DNA of 64,000 nucleotides from Streptomyces sedi (GCF_006335015.1 NZ_VDGT01000002.1:186001-250000); one strand, 5' to 3'. Shown: positions 17,750 to 26,769, numbered from the stretch's first letter. Made by a program: numbers and translations. Notes: a model not told the origin generated them from the sequence alone.

Positions 17750-18836
17750 GCACACCGGGCGGTCCGACGAGCGCACCGGCCGGCTCGCGCTGCCCGGCGT
17801 GCTGACCGCGGACGAGGCCCGCGCGACCGTCGACTGGATCTCCGGACGCCAGCGCCCGGACGGCGCCATCCCCTGGTTCGACGGCCACCACCTCGACCCC
17901 TGGGACCATGTCGAGGCCGCCATGGCGCTGGACGCCGCCGGCGAACACGCGCGCGCCGCCGCGGCCTACCACTGGCTGGCCGACCACCAGAACGCCGACG
18001 GCTCCTGGTACGCCGCCTACGCCGAGGGCGACCCCGGGCGCCCCACCGACCTGGGCCGGGAGAGCAACTTCTGCGCCTACCCCGCGGTCGGCGTGCTCCA
18101 CCACCACCTGGCGACCGGCGACGACGCGTTCCTGGAACGGATGTGGCCGACGGTGCGGGCGGCCGTCGCGTTCGTCCTCGGGCTGCAGCGGGACGGCGGC
18201 CAACTCGGCTGGCGGCGCGAGGCGGACGGCCGCGCCGTGCCGGACGCCCTGCTGACCGGCTCGGCCTCCGGACACCAGGCGCTGCGCTGCGCGCTGGCGC
18301 TGGCCGAGCGCGTAGGCGAGGCGCAGCCCGACTGGGAGGTCGCGACGGGCAGGCTGGGCCACGCGGTGCGCGCGCACCCGGAGCTGTTCCTCGACAAGTC
18401 CCGTTACTCGATGGACTGGTACTACCCGGTGCTGGCCGGCGCGATGCGCGGCGACGAGGCGGCGGAACGCCTCGCGGCGCGCTGGGACGAGTTCGTGGTG
18501 CCCGGGTTCGGGGTGCGCTGCGTCCGGGAGAACCCGTGGGTCACCGGCGGGGAGAGCGCCGAACTGGCCCTGGCGCTCTGGTCCGTCGGCCAGCGGGAGC
18601 GCGCGGTCGAGATCCTGCGCGCCATCGGCCGGCTGCGCGCCCCCGACGGGCGCTACTGGACGGGCTATGTCTACCCGGACGACGCGTTCTGGCCGGTGGA
18701 GCACACCACGTGGACGGCCGGCTCGGTGCTGCTCGCCGTCGCCGCGCTCCTCGGCGACCCGCCCACCACCGCGGTCTTCGGCGCGCGGGAGCTTCCGGAG
18801 GGCCTGGAGCCGGACTGCCGGACCTGCCGCGCCTGA
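17736..18836 (+). CDS. Alpha/alpha-toroid (six-hairpin/prenyltransferase-like) protein
   Basis: A 366-residue soluble protein without signal peptide. Repeats such as WISGRQRPDGAIPWFDG, WLADHQNADGSWYAAY and LRAPDGRYWTGYVYPDD place it in the six-hairpin/terpenoid-cyclase-toroid superfamily; DPWDHVEAAMAL is typical of Streptomyces members called prenyltransferase or glucosidase-like. The GTG at 17736 follows GAGGGG and lies inside the end of the methyltransferase gene, so translation is coupled. A CRTC pair sits near the C-terminus. Enzymatic activity cannot be assigned; glycoside processing is plausible from its neighbours. Confidence 0.75.
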   Translation: MPTPEHTGRSDERTGRLALPGVLTADEARATVDWISGRQRPDGAIPWFDGHHLDPWDHVEAAMALDAAGEHARAAAAYHWLADHQNADGSWYAAYAEGDPGRPTDLGRESNFCAYPAVGVLHHHLATGDDAFLERMWPTVRAAVAFVLGLQRDGGQLGWRREADGRAVPDALLTGSASGHQALRCALALAERVGEAQPDWEVATGRLGHAVRAHPELFLDKSRYSMDWYYPVLAGAMRGDEAAERLAARWDEFVVPGFGVRCVRENPWVTGGESAELALALWSVGQRERAVEILRAIGRLRAPDGRYWTGYVYPDDAFWPVEHTTWTAGSVLLAVAALLGDPPTTAVFGARELPEGLEPDCRTCRA

Positions 18837-18843
18837 ACGCGAG

Positions 18844-18901
18844 ACGGCGGTGGCCCCACCCGAGTCCCGCAGTGGGGAACTCGCGGTGGGGCCACCGCCG
18901 T
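18844..18901. terminator. Bidirectional hairpin terminator
   Basis: A perfect 17-base inverted repeat (18844-18860 with 18885-18901, arm ACGGCGGTGGCCCCACC) encloses a 24-base loop that folds again through CGAGT/ACTCG. It sits exactly between two convergent genes, eight bases after one stop and 24 bases after the other, and so can end both transcripts. There is no T-run, as usual in high-GC actinobacteria. Confidence 0.85.
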
Positions 18902-18925
18902 TACCTGCCGTATCGGTCCTGCGCC

Positions 18926-19759
18926 TCAGCCGCGCTGGATGCCCGAGGTGTCCTGGAGCACGCCGCGCCGCCCGTCCTGGGTCTGCGCCACCAGCTGCTG
19001 GCCGCGCTGCTCGACCGCCAGGTACCAGGTGCCGGGGGCCAGTTCGGCCACCGGGGTCGGCGAACCGTCCTCGCCGTACAGCGGCCGGGCGGCCGGCACG
19101 GCGAACCAGAACGGCTGGAAGTTCGGGTCCGCGGCGGGGGCACCGGGCTGCGGGGTGGCGGGGCCACCCGGCTGCGGCTGCTGCTGCTGCGGGGCGGGCT
19201 GGCCGTAGCCACCCGGCTGCTGCTGCTGCGGAGCGCCGGGGTAGCCGTAGCCCGGCTGCTGCTGCATCCCGCCGTACGGGGCGCCGGGGCCGGCCGGCCC
19301 GGGGTGACTCGGCTGACCGGGGGTACCGCCGGCCAGCGGCACCTGGAGCGCCGGCACCATCGGGGTGGCGGCGGCGAGGCCGGCCAGCGCGAGGGCGGCG
19401 ATGGTGCCGAGGATCAGACCGATGCCGTTCTCCAGGCCCTCGCCCCCACCGATCAGCGACCAGAGGCCGGCCCAGGCCGAGGTGACCGCGAGGGCGATGC
19501 CCCACTGGTTGAGCTTGAGCCCGAGGATCTCCTTGTCGGCCACCGGCGGCGCCATGAAGCGCGAGCCGACGATGAGCCCGGCGCCGATGATGCCGGCCAG
19601 GAAGACCGAGGGCAGGATCGGGAAGAGGTCGGCCGACCAGCCGTTCTCCGACACGTCGTACCCCTTGAGGGTCCGAGCGTCGAGGAACGAGAAGATCAAG
19701 AGCAGGACCGCTGCTCCGATCACTCCGGCGTCGCCTCGGGAGAGGGAGCGGTTGTTCAC
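18926..19759 (-). CDS. Four-helix membrane protein with Gln/Pro/Gly-rich linker (DUF5336-like)
   Basis: A 277-residue protein. Residues 15-145 hold four hydrophobic helices; residues 146-205 are a low-complexity cytoplasmic linker with repeated QQQP, PGYGYPG and PQQQQ; residues 206-277 form a compact domain (FWFAVPAARPLYGEDG, PGTWYLAVEQRGQQLVAQTQDG). The layout matches the actinobacterial DUF5336 group, whose function is not established. The ATG at 19759 is kept; a weak purine run precedes it. Transcribed alone, convergent with the toroid protein gene. Confidence 0.7.
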   Translation of the reverse strand: MNNRSLSRGDAGVIGAAVLLLIFSFLDARTLKGYDVSENGWSADLFPILPSVFLAGIIGAGLIVGSRFMAPPVADKEILGLKLNQWGIALAVTSAWAGLWSLIGGGEGLENGIGLILGTIAALALAGLAAATPMVPALQVPLAGGTPGQPSHPGPAGPGAPYGGMQQQPGYGYPGAPQQQQPGGYGQPAPQQQQPQPGGPATPQPGAPAADPNFQPFWFAVPAARPLYGEDGSPTPVAELAPGTWYLAVEQRGQQLVAQTQDGRRGVLQDTSGIQRG

Positions 19760-19937
19760 GTCAGATCCTTAGTCGTTCTCGTCGTCTTGGTCGTTTTGAG
19801 TCGGTCGAGCCGGGCCCGCCCATCGTACGGATGAACCGGCACCGGGGTGTCCGGGAGGGGTTTCCTGTTTCCCAGGCGACACGCTTGTGATGCTGTTGTG
19901 ACCTGTCGGGGCGTTTCGTCCTGCGTGCGCGGCCCGT

Positions 19938-20657
19938 TCAGTGCCCGGGGGCTACCCGTCTGAGCACGCGCAGCGAGCGCTCGCCGCCGACCTCGGCGAA
20001 GGCGCCGCTGGCCAGGGCGCGGGTCCACACGTGGTAGGGCGCCTGGCCGCCGTCCGCCGGGTCGGGGAAGACGTCGTGGATCGCCAGCAGCCCGCCGACG
20101 GCGAGCGCGGGCACCCAGCTGTCGTAGTCCGCCCGCGCGTGCTCCTCGGTGTGGCCGCCGTCGACGAAGACCAGCCCGAAGAGGCCGCCGCCGTTGCCGC
20201 CGAACGCCCGCGCCACCACGGGGGAGGCGCCCACCGCGGCGACCACGTGCGCCTCCAGCCCTGAGGCGGCCAGCGTGCGGCGGAAGTGCGGCAGGGTGTC
20301 CATCCGTTCGGGACGCTCGGGGTCGACCAGCTCGGGGTCGGAGTACTCCTGCCCCGGCTGCTGTTCCTCGCTGCCCCGGTGGTGGTCCACGGTGACGACG
20401 ACGGTGCCGGCGGCGCGCGCGGCGTCGGCCAGCAGCAGGGTGGAACGCCCGCAGTAGCTGCCGATCTCCAGCAGCGGCAGGCCCAGCCCGGCGGCCTCGA
20501 CGGCGGCGGCGTGCAGCGCCAGGCCCTCGTCACGGGGCATGAAGCCCCTGGCCGCCTCGAAGGCGGCGAGCACCTCCGGCGCGGGCTCACGCACCGCGCC
20601 CACGTCCTCGCCCACGTCCTCTTCCCCCTGTGGCACCTGTGTCCGAACCTTCCACAT
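19938..20657 (-). CDS. Class I SAM-dependent methyltransferase (MTase_24/CmcI-like)
   Basis: A methyltransferase of about 239 residues with motif I as PLLEIGSYCGRSTLLLADAA, the VVTVDHHRGSEE acidic strand, a LVFVDGGHTEEHARADYDSWVP block and LLAIHDVFPDP. This arrangement is typical of CmcI/Methyltransf_24 proteins, several of which need a divalent metal held by Asp and His residues like those in VDGGH and HDVF. The start is uncertain: ATG at 20657 is chosen, with an in-frame GTG at 20675. Substrate unknown; its neighbours give no pathway hint. Confidence 0.8.
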   Translation of the reverse strand: MWKVRTQVPQGEEDVGEDVGAVREPAPEVLAAFEAARGFMPRDEGLALHAAAVEAAGLGLPLLEIGSYCGRSTLLLADAARAAGTVVVTVDHHRGSEEQQPGQEYSDPELVDPERPERMDTLPHFRRTLAASGLEAHVVAAVGASPVVARAFGGNGGGLFGLVFVDGGHTEEHARADYDSWVPALAVGGLLAIHDVFPDPADGGQAPYHVWTRALASGAFAEVGGERSLRVLRRVAPGH

Positions 20658-20716
20658 GCTGCCCCATCGCCCCACCCGTCCCGCAAGGGGGTCCGGGTGG
20701 GACGCGTCACCCGCCC

Positions 20717-22291
20717 TCAGCGGGTGCGGGCCAACGGCGCCTCCTGGAGCGGCACCGGCCGGGTCACCCCGGTCGGTGGCGAGGTCTCGGCCGGCGGGGC
20801 GACCGGGCCCGTCGCCTCGATCCGGGGCGGCGGCGCCCCGGTCTCCTCGGGGCCGGGCTCCGCGGGCGCGAACTCAGCGGGCGCCGAGGCGGGTTCGGCC
20901 TCGGGGCCGGCTTGGGGTTCGGCTTCGGGTCCGGGCGTCGGGAGGGGCGGCGCGTCCTCGGCGGGGGTGGCGGGGGCGTGCGACTCGTTGCCGGCCGCCG
21001 GCTCGTGCAACGGCTCCGCCTCGACGGCGTGCGCCACCGGCTGGGGCTCCGGCGCGCGTCCGGGCTCGGGCGCCGGCTCCGGCGCCGGCGCGTTCACCGG
21101 CGTGGGCGCCGTCGCCGTCCCGGTCGTCGCCACGGTCTCCGCCGGGGCCGGCTCCGCGGCCGGAGCCGTTCCCGCCGTCGGGCCCGCTCCCGTCCCCGCC
21201 GCCCCCGCCGGAACGGGGGCCTCGACCGGGATCTCGACCGGGGCCTCGACCGGGACCTGAACGGGAGCCGGCGTCGCCGGGGTCCTCACCGGCCCCGGGG
21301 GCGCCATCGGCACCGGCACGGTGGCCACCCCGCACGGCACCTGCGGGGTGGCGTACGGCAGCAGCAGATCCCCGTGGACCGTCAGCCTCCCGGTGCCGGC
21401 CAACCAGCCGGCCGGCGCCGCCAGATGACTCAACTCCCTCTGCTGCGGTCGCCACACCGCCACCCACTCCGCGTCGGCCGTCGTCATCCGCAGGGCGACG
21501 CCGCACTGCTCGGGCATCAGCACCTGCCCCGGCTGCACCGCGAACGGCACCATCCGCACGCCCGGCTGGTGCAGGCTCTCCGGGAAGCGCACCGGCCGAT
21601 GGCTGCCCAGCACACCCCAGCCGATCCGTTCGCTGCCCGGCGCGTCCGAGAGCACCAGCAGCAGCCCGCTGTCGTGGTCGGCCAGCAGCAGCCGGTCGTC
21701 GCTGTCCTCCGCGATCCGCAGCAACTCCGTCGGCTCGCCGCCGTGTTCCACGTCCACCGTCACCGCGCGGGTCCGCCCCGAGGCGTCGACGCGGTCGAGC
21801 GCGAGCAGCCGCCCGGCGCCGTCCAGCCACGCGCCGCCCGAGCAGCTGCCGGCGATCACCGTCACCAACTCGGGGCCGAACGCGCCCCCGCACACCAGCC
21901 AGAGCGCCGTCCCGCCCCCCTCGCCCGCCTGCGGCGCGAGCGCGTAGACGCGCGCCCCGTCGGGCGCCGGCGGCAGCAGCGTGAGCCGCTCGCACTCCAC
22001 GGCGCCCAGCGCCAACTCGCCCGTGTCCGGCGTCGACGGGTACAGCAGCGAGAAGTGGTAACGCCCCTCCGTGCGCCGCCCGATGAGCACCCGCCCGTCG
22101 GCCAGCGGCACCAGCGGGCTGTCCCGCTCCTCCGGCTGCGCCCCCGGCAGCAGCACCGCGTAGGGCTCCGGGCTGTCCAACGTCCAACGCTCCGGGCACC
22201 ACCCGCCCTGGCCACGGGCGACCAGCCGCGCCGCGTAGGAGCCGTCGGCCGCGATGGTCAACGGCTCCGGCCCCTGGGCCTGGCCCATCAT
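20717..22291 (-). CDS. Large protein with beta-rich N-terminal domain and Pro/Ala/Glu-rich tail, function unknown
   Basis: A 524-residue protein I cannot name. Residues 1-330 look like a beta-propeller-type fold built of short strands (ERWTLDSPEPYAVLL, GRVLIGRRTEGRYHFSLLY, RLLLADHDSGLLLVL); residues 340-524 are low complexity, with VPVEAPVEIPVEAP and repeated EPAPEPG runs. No signal peptide or membrane helix is visible. Tandem ATG codons at 22291 and 22288 follow GGAGGT. The propeller reading is inference from strand pattern only. Transcribed alone on this strand. Confidence 0.65.
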   Translation of the reverse strand: MMGQAQGPEPLTIAADGSYAARLVARGQGGWCPERWTLDSPEPYAVLLPGAQPEERDSPLVPLADGRVLIGRRTEGRYHFSLLYPSTPDTGELALGAVECERLTLLPPAPDGARVYALAPQAGEGGGTALWLVCGGAFGPELVTVIAGSCSGGAWLDGAGRLLALDRVDASGRTRAVTVDVEHGGEPTELLRIAEDSDDRLLLADHDSGLLLVLSDAPGSERIGWGVLGSHRPVRFPESLHQPGVRMVPFAVQPGQVLMPEQCGVALRMTTADAEWVAVWRPQQRELSHLAAPAGWLAGTGRLTVHGDLLLPYATPQVPCGVATVPVPMAPPGPVRTPATPAPVQVPVEAPVEIPVEAPVPAGAAGTGAGPTAGTAPAAEPAPAETVATTGTATAPTPVNAPAPEPAPEPGRAPEPQPVAHAVEAEPLHEPAAGNESHAPATPAEDAPPLPTPGPEAEPQAGPEAEPASAPAEFAPAEPGPEETGAPPPRIEATGPVAPPAETSPPTGVTRPVPLQEAPLARTR

Positions 22292-22738
22292 CCGTCGCTC
22301 ACCTCCGTCTGGAGCGTTCCGACCGTCCGATCCGGTCCGGTCAACGGCGCCGCGTCCCGAACGGAAGCCCGTGCCACACGCGCCGCGCGCACCCTCGACG
22401 GTAGGGCCGATCGCCCGGCCCGCCACGGGACTTGCCGCATCCCGCCGGCGCCGGCGCCCCCGGCGGCGGCCTCACCAGGGCGTTCGGTTCCCACTCTCAC
22501 GGGGGATGGACAACCGCCACGGTTGACTTCACCCCCGGGGCGCGGGGCCCCGGGGCGCACTCCGCCCGTTCCACGCCCCCCGGGCGCCACCGCCGGACGC
22601 CGGGACCCGGCCGTCCCCCGGTCCGCCGCCGGCGCCCAACCCCCTCGCCCCCGGCCCCCGTCGAACCCGCGCCCTGGGCTCGGGGGCCAACCTCGCGGAG
22701 GCGGTTTCCCGAGGCCGCGAGGCAGGTAGCCTGGGCCC
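22292..22738. other. Intergenic region before the Nif3 gene
   Basis: A 447-base divergent gap. Apart from the ribosome site of the minus-strand gene at the left edge and the -10 element of the Nif3 gene at the right edge, I see only C/G-rich sequence with scattered TTGAC (22523) and no gene or strong repeat. Confidence 0.4.
22727..22732 (+). promoter_or_regulatory. -10 element of a leaderless Nif3 transcript
   Basis: TAGCCT lies six bases before the GTG at 22739, the distance expected if transcription starts at the start codon itself. No Shine-Dalgarno is present. A matching -35 box could not be fixed. Confidence 0.5.
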
Positions 22739-23584
22739 GTGCCCGTACTCTCCGATGTGATCACCACGCTCGACACCCTATGGCCCCGCGCCTGGGCCGA
22801 GCAGTGGGACGCCGTCGGCCTGGTCTGCGGAGACCCGGACGCCGAGGTCACCCGCGTGCTCTTCGCCGTCGACCCCGTCCAGGAGGTCGCCGAGGAGGCG
22901 GTCGCGACCGGCGCGCAACTGCTGGTGACCCACCACCCCCTCTATCTGCGCGGCACCACCACCGTCGCCGCCGACACCTTCAAGGGCCGCCTCGTGCACA
23001 CCCTGATCCGCCACGGGATCGCGCTGCACGTCGCCCACACCAACGCCGACCGCGCCGACCCCGGAGTCTCCGACGCCCTCGCCGACGCCCTCGGGCTGCG
23101 CGTCACGGGCCCCCTGGTCCCCGCGCCCGACGACCCCGCCGGCCGGCGCGGCCTCGGCCGAATCGCCGAGCCAGAAGCCCCGTTGACCCTGCGCGCCCTC
23201 GGCGAACTGGCCGCCGCCAGGCTGCCCGGCACCGCCCAGGGCATCCGCGTCTCCGGCGACCCCGACCGCCTCGTCCGCACCGTCGCCGTCTGCGGCGGCT
23301 CGGGCGACAGCCTCTTCGCCGAGGTGCGCGCCGCGGGCGTGGACGCCTTCCTCACCGCCGACCTGCGTCACCACCCCGCGTCCGAGGCCACGGAGCACTC
23401 CCCGCTGGCGCTGCTGGACGCCGCGCACTGGGCCACCGAGTGGCCCTGGTGCCAGCAGGCGGCGGCCCAACTCGACGCCGCCTCCGAGCGGCATGGCTGG
23501 GGCCTGCGCACCGAGGTATCTCGCCTGGTGACGGACCCCTGGACCGTCCAACTCCCTTCGCCCACCTCAGGAGCCCCGAACTGA
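22739..23584 (+). CDS. Nif3-like dinuclear metal centre hexameric protein
   Basis: A 281-residue NIF3/YbgI family protein, a toroidal hexamer with a two-metal centre; its reaction is not settled (GTP cyclohydrolase-like folds, DNA repair and hydrolase roles have been proposed). Metal ligands are visible in LLVTHHPLYLRG near residue 65, HVAHTNADRADPGV near residue 100 and the C-terminal EHSPLALLDAAHWATE. It opens an operon with a zinc-ribbon protein and the RNase H/phosphatase fusion, an order I recall as conserved in actinobacteria. Expression appears leaderless. Confidence 0.92.
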   Translation: MPVLSDVITTLDTLWPRAWAEQWDAVGLVCGDPDAEVTRVLFAVDPVQEVAEEAVATGAQLLVTHHPLYLRGTTTVAADTFKGRLVHTLIRHGIALHVAHTNADRADPGVSDALADALGLRVTGPLVPAPDDPAGRRGLGRIAEPEAPLTLRALGELAAARLPGTAQGIRVSGDPDRLVRTVAVCGGSGDSLFAEVRAAGVDAFLTADLRHHPASEATEHSPLALLDAAHWATEWPWCQQAAAQLDAASERHGWGLRTEVSRLVTDPWTVQLPSPTSGAPN

Positions 23585-24324
23585 ACGCCGCGCCCGCCGA
23601 CCAGCTGCGTCTGCTGGACGTCCAGGCCCTGGACCTCCGGCTCACCCAGCTCGCCCACCGCCGTGACAACCTCCCCGAGCACGCGGAGATCCGCACGGTC
23701 GAGAGCCAGATCGTCCAGCAGCGCGACCTGCTGGTGGCAGCCCAGACCGAGGAGGGCGACACCGCGCGCGAGCAGACCAAGGCCGAACAGGACGTCGACC
23801 AGGTCCGCCAGCGCTCCACCCGCGACCAACAGCGCCTGGACTCGGGGCAGGTCACCAACCCCCGCGACCTGGAGTCCCTCCAGAGCGAGATCGCCTCCCT
23901 CGCCAAGCGCCAGGACGACCTGGAGACCGTCGTCCTGGAGATCATGGAACGCCACGAGAGCGCCCAGGCCCGCGCCAAGGAGCTGGCCGCCGCCCTCGAA
24001 GGGCTCCAGAACGTCGCCGCCGAGGTCGTCACCCGCAGGGACGCCGCCCTCGCCGAGATCGACGCCGAGGCCGCGGCCGTCCGCTCCGACCGTTCCGTCA
24101 CCGTCGAGTCCGTTCCCGCCGACCTCCTCAAGCTCTACGAGAAGCTGCGCGAGCAGCAGGGCGGCGTCGGCGCCGCCCGGCTCTACCAGCGCCGCTGCGA
24201 GGGCTGCCGCCTGGAGCTGAACATCACGGAGCTGAACGAGGTGCGCGCCGCCGCCCCCGACACCGTGGTGCGCTGCGAGAACTGCCGCCGCATCCTGGTC
24301 CGCACCCCCGACTCGGGGCTGTGA
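23581..24324 (+). CDS. C4-type zinc-ribbon coiled-coil protein
   Basis: A 247-residue protein: a long coiled coil (about residues 10-180, heptad-rich LDLRLTQLAHRRDNLPEH and RQRSTRDQQRL segments) followed by a four-cysteine zinc ribbon, CEGCRLEL ... CENCRRIL, at the C-terminus. Relatives may bind RNA or ribosomes; the role is unknown. The best start is a CTG at 23581: AGGAG is centred seven bases upstream, the CTGA overlaps the Nif3 stop, and no ATG, GTG or TTG lies nearby in frame. Operon with Nif3 and the RNase H fusion. Confidence 0.85.
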   Translation: MNAAPADQLRLLDVQALDLRLTQLAHRRDNLPEHAEIRTVESQIVQQRDLLVAAQTEEGDTAREQTKAEQDVDQVRQRSTRDQQRLDSGQVTNPRDLESLQSEIASLAKRQDDLETVVLEIMERHESAQARAKELAAALEGLQNVAAEVVTRRDAALAEIDAEAAAVRSDRSVTVESVPADLLKLYEKLREQQGGVGAARLYQRRCEGCRLELNITELNEVRAAAPDTVVRCENCRRILVRTPDSGL

Positions 24325-24331
24325 GCTGCCG

Positions 24332-25483
24332 ATGACGCGGGAGTTGGTGATCGAGGCCGACGGAGGCTCGCGGGGCAACCCGGGCCCCGCCGGCTACGGC
24401 GCCGTGGTCAGGGACGCGGGCAACGGCCAGGTGCTGGCCGAGACCGCCGCCTACATCGGCAGGGCGACCAACAACGTCGCCGAGTACCGGGGCCTGATCG
24501 CCGGACTGCGCGCCGCCCACGCCCTGGCGCCCGACGCGGCGGTGCGGGTGCGGATGGACTCCAAGCTGGTCGTCGAGCAGATGTCGGGCCGCTGGCGCAT
24601 CAAGCACCCCGACATGAAGCCGCTGGCCATGGAGGCCCAGAAGATCTACCCGCCGGGCGCGGTGCGCTTCGAGTGGATCCCCCGGGAGCGCAACAAGCAC
24701 GCGGACCGGCTCGCCAACGAGGCCATGGACGCCGGCCGCCGAGGCGAGGAGTGGCGCCCCGGCGAGCCGTCGGCCGCCGAGGCCACCGCCGAGCCGCCGT
24801 CCCAGGAGCCGGACGCCGCATCGACGACCCGCGGTTGGGGCCCCTCGACCGGCACCCCGACCACCCTGCTGCTGCTCCGCCACGGCGAGACGGCGTTCAC
24901 CGCGGAGAAGCGGTTCTCCGGCAGCGGCGGGCCCGACCCCGAGCTGACCGACATCGGCCACGCCCAGGCCGCCTCGGCCGCCGCCGCCCTGGAGGGCGTC
25001 GGCCTCGGCGCCGTCGTCACCTCCCCGCTGCGGCGCTGCCGGCAGACGGCGGCGGCCGTCGCCGAACGTCTCGGGCTCGACGTGCGCGTCGAGGAGGGGC
25101 TGCGGGAGACGGACTTCGGCGCCTGGGAGGGGCTGACGTTCGAGGAGGTCAGACAGCGCCACCCGGAGGAGCTGCGCGCCTGGCTGGACTCGGCCGACGC
25201 CCACCCGACGGGCGGCGGCGAGAGCTTCGCCACGGTCGCCCGCAGGGTCGCCGTCGCCAGGGACAAGACCCTCGCCCGCTACGCCGGCCGCACCGTGCTC
25301 GCGGTGACGCACGTCACCCCGGTCAAGACGCTGCTGCGCCTCGCGCTGGGCGCCCCGCCCGCCGCGATGTTCCGCATGGAGCTGTCACCGGCCGCCCTGA
25401 GCGAGATCGGCTACTACCCGGACGGCAACGCGACGGTGCGCCGCTTCAACGACACGGCACACCTCGGCGTCACACCTCGCTGA
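24332..25483 (+). CDS. Bifunctional RNase H / acid (alpha-ribazole-type) phosphatase
   Basis: A 383-residue fusion. Residues 1-140 are a type 1 RNase H that cuts RNA in RNA:DNA hybrids, with EADGGSRGNPGPAGYG, AEYRGLIAGL, VRMDSKLVVEQMSGRW and ERNKHADRLANEAMD carrying the acidic catalytic residues. After a 35-residue Ala/Glu linker, residues 178-383 are a histidine phosphatase (LLLLRHGETAFTAEKRFSG, TSPLRRCRQTA, VTHVTPVKTLL) like CobC, the alpha-ribazole phosphatase of B12 synthesis. The architecture matches Rv2228c and SCO2299. Follows the zinc-ribbon gene by seven bases. Confidence 0.93.
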   Translation: MTRELVIEADGGSRGNPGPAGYGAVVRDAGNGQVLAETAAYIGRATNNVAEYRGLIAGLRAAHALAPDAAVRVRMDSKLVVEQMSGRWRIKHPDMKPLAMEAQKIYPPGAVRFEWIPRERNKHADRLANEAMDAGRRGEEWRPGEPSAAEATAEPPSQEPDAASTTRGWGPSTGTPTTLLLLRHGETAFTAEKRFSGSGGPDPELTDIGHAQAASAAAALEGVGLGAVVTSPLRRCRQTAAAVAERLGLDVRVEEGLRETDFGAWEGLTFEEVRQRHPEELRAWLDSADAHPTGGGESFATVARRVAVARDKTLARYAGRTVLAVTHVTPVKTLLRLALGAPPAAMFRMELSPAALSEIGYYPDGNATVRRFNDTAHLGVTPR

Positions 25484-26255
25484 CCACCACGTCCAGCCGG
25501 CCGGGCGCCGCCTCGTCGGCCTCCACCCGGTAGCCGAGCCCGCGCAGCGCGTCGGCGACCCGGTCGGCCCGGCGCGGCAGCGGGCCGGCCTCCAACAGGT
25601 CGCGCACCAGCCGGCCCTTGGTCGCCTTGTTGAAGTGGCTCACCACCGACCGCTTCGGCACGCCCCCCACCAGCCGTTCCTGGAGCACCCGCACCGTCAG
25701 CGTGCGCGCGGCCAGCTCGCCCGACGGGCGCCACAGCGCCGCGTAGGCCGCGGACCGCAGGTCCAACACCGGCCCGGAGCCCGCCACTTCGGGCAACACC
25801 TCGCCCAGCGGCCCCTTCCAGTGGCCGGCCAACGAACCGATCCCCGGCAGCCGCACGCCGCCCGAGCAGCGGTAGGCGGGAATCCGGTCGTTGATCCGCA
25901 GCACGCCCCACAGCCCGGAGAAGACCAGCAACGCCTTCCCCGCGCGCCGCTTCGCCGCCGGGCTCAACGTGGCCAGGCCCAGCGCGTCGTAGAGCACCCC
26001 GGTGTAGACGGCCCCGGCGGGCGCGGCGGGCGCCGCCCGCAACGCGGCGTTCCTGGCGACCTCGGCGGACTGGCCCTCGCTGAGCCCCAGCACCTCCCTG
26101 GCCTTCGCCGGATCGCCCGCGCACAGCTCCACCAACTCGTCCACGACCCGAGCCCTGGCCTCGTCCAACGCCGGCAGCGCGAGCGACCCCCACGCCAGCG
26201 GCCGGCCCCTGAGCCCGTCGGCCTTGCCCTCGGAGGGCGGCAACAGCACCAACAT
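25470..26255 (-). CDS. yaaA: Peroxide stress protein YaaA (DUF328)
   Basis: A 261-residue YaaA/UPF0246 family protein. In E. coli YaaA lowers intracellular free iron under peroxide stress and binds DNA through a helix-hairpin-helix-like fold. Family marks are the N-terminal LVLLPPSEGK, the middle GLWGVLRINDRIPAYR and the C-terminal VVSHFNKATKGRLVRDLL. The ATG at 26255 begins the family motif directly. Its 3' end overlaps the tail of the convergent RNase H gene by 14 bases. It is divergent from rnpB, 56 bases away. Confidence 0.92.
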   Translation of the reverse strand: MLVLLPPSEGKADGLRGRPLAWGSLALPALDEARARVVDELVELCAGDPAKAREVLGLSEGQSAEVARNAALRAAPAAPAGAVYTGVLYDALGLATLSPAAKRRAGKALLVFSGLWGVLRINDRIPAYRCSGGVRLPGIGSLAGHWKGPLGEVLPEVAGSGPVLDLRSAAYAALWRPSGELAARTLTVRVLQERLVGGVPKRSVVSHFNKATKGRLVRDLLEAGPLPRRADRVADALRGLGYRVEADEAAPGRLDVVVSEV

Positions 26256-26297
26256 GCCCCGCAGCGTACGCGGTCGGGTGATGTCGGCCGGCCGAGG

Positions 26298-26303
26298 TAG
26301 GCT
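26298..26303 (+). promoter_or_regulatory. -10 box of the rnpB promoter
   Basis: TAGGCT, a good match to the principal-sigma -10 consensus of Streptomyces, lies about eight bases before the inferred 5' end of RNase P RNA. The -35 region is poorly matched. Confidence 0.55.
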
Positions 26304-26311
26304 TGCCCACA

Positions 26312-26738
26312 CGGCGGACGAGCCGGCCGGGCGGTCGCGTTGGTGCCCCCACCAGGGCCCCACCGAGGAACGTCCGGGCTCCACAGGGCAGGGTGGTAGG
26401 TAACGCCTACCTGGGGTGACCCACGGGACAGTGCCACAGAAAGCAAACCGCCGGGACCGCGCGAGCGGGACCCGGTAAGGGTGAAACGGTGGTGTAAGAG
26501 ACCACCAGCGCCCAGGGTGACCTGGGCGGCTCGGTAAACCCCACCCGGAGCAAGGTCAAGAAGGGGCCGTTCTCGAACGACCCCGCGTGAACGCCTGAGG
26601 GCTGCCCGCCCGAGGTTCACGGGTAGACCGCTTGAGGGTGATGGCGACATCACCCCTAGATGGATGACCGCCACCCGGCGCGCACCTTCGGGCACGCACC
26701 GGGAACAGGACCCGGCGTACAGGCCGACTCGTCCGCCG
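26312..26738 (+). ncRNA. rnpB: RNase P RNA, bacterial class A
   Basis: The catalytic RNA of RNase P, which matures the 5' ends of tRNAs. Diagnostic segments are GAGGAACGTCCGGGCTCC near 26365, CGGGACAGTGCCACAGAAAG near 26425, the AAGGGTGAAACGGTG core, and the closing GAACAGGACCCGGCGTACA near 26705. The ends pair: CGGCGGACGAG at 26312 with CTCGTCCGCCG at 26727. About 427 bases, normal for a high-GC actinobacterium. The accessory block starts immediately downstream. Confidence 0.97.
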
Positions 26739-26769
26739 CCTCCCTCTTTCCCCAGGTCGGACGCGGCGC

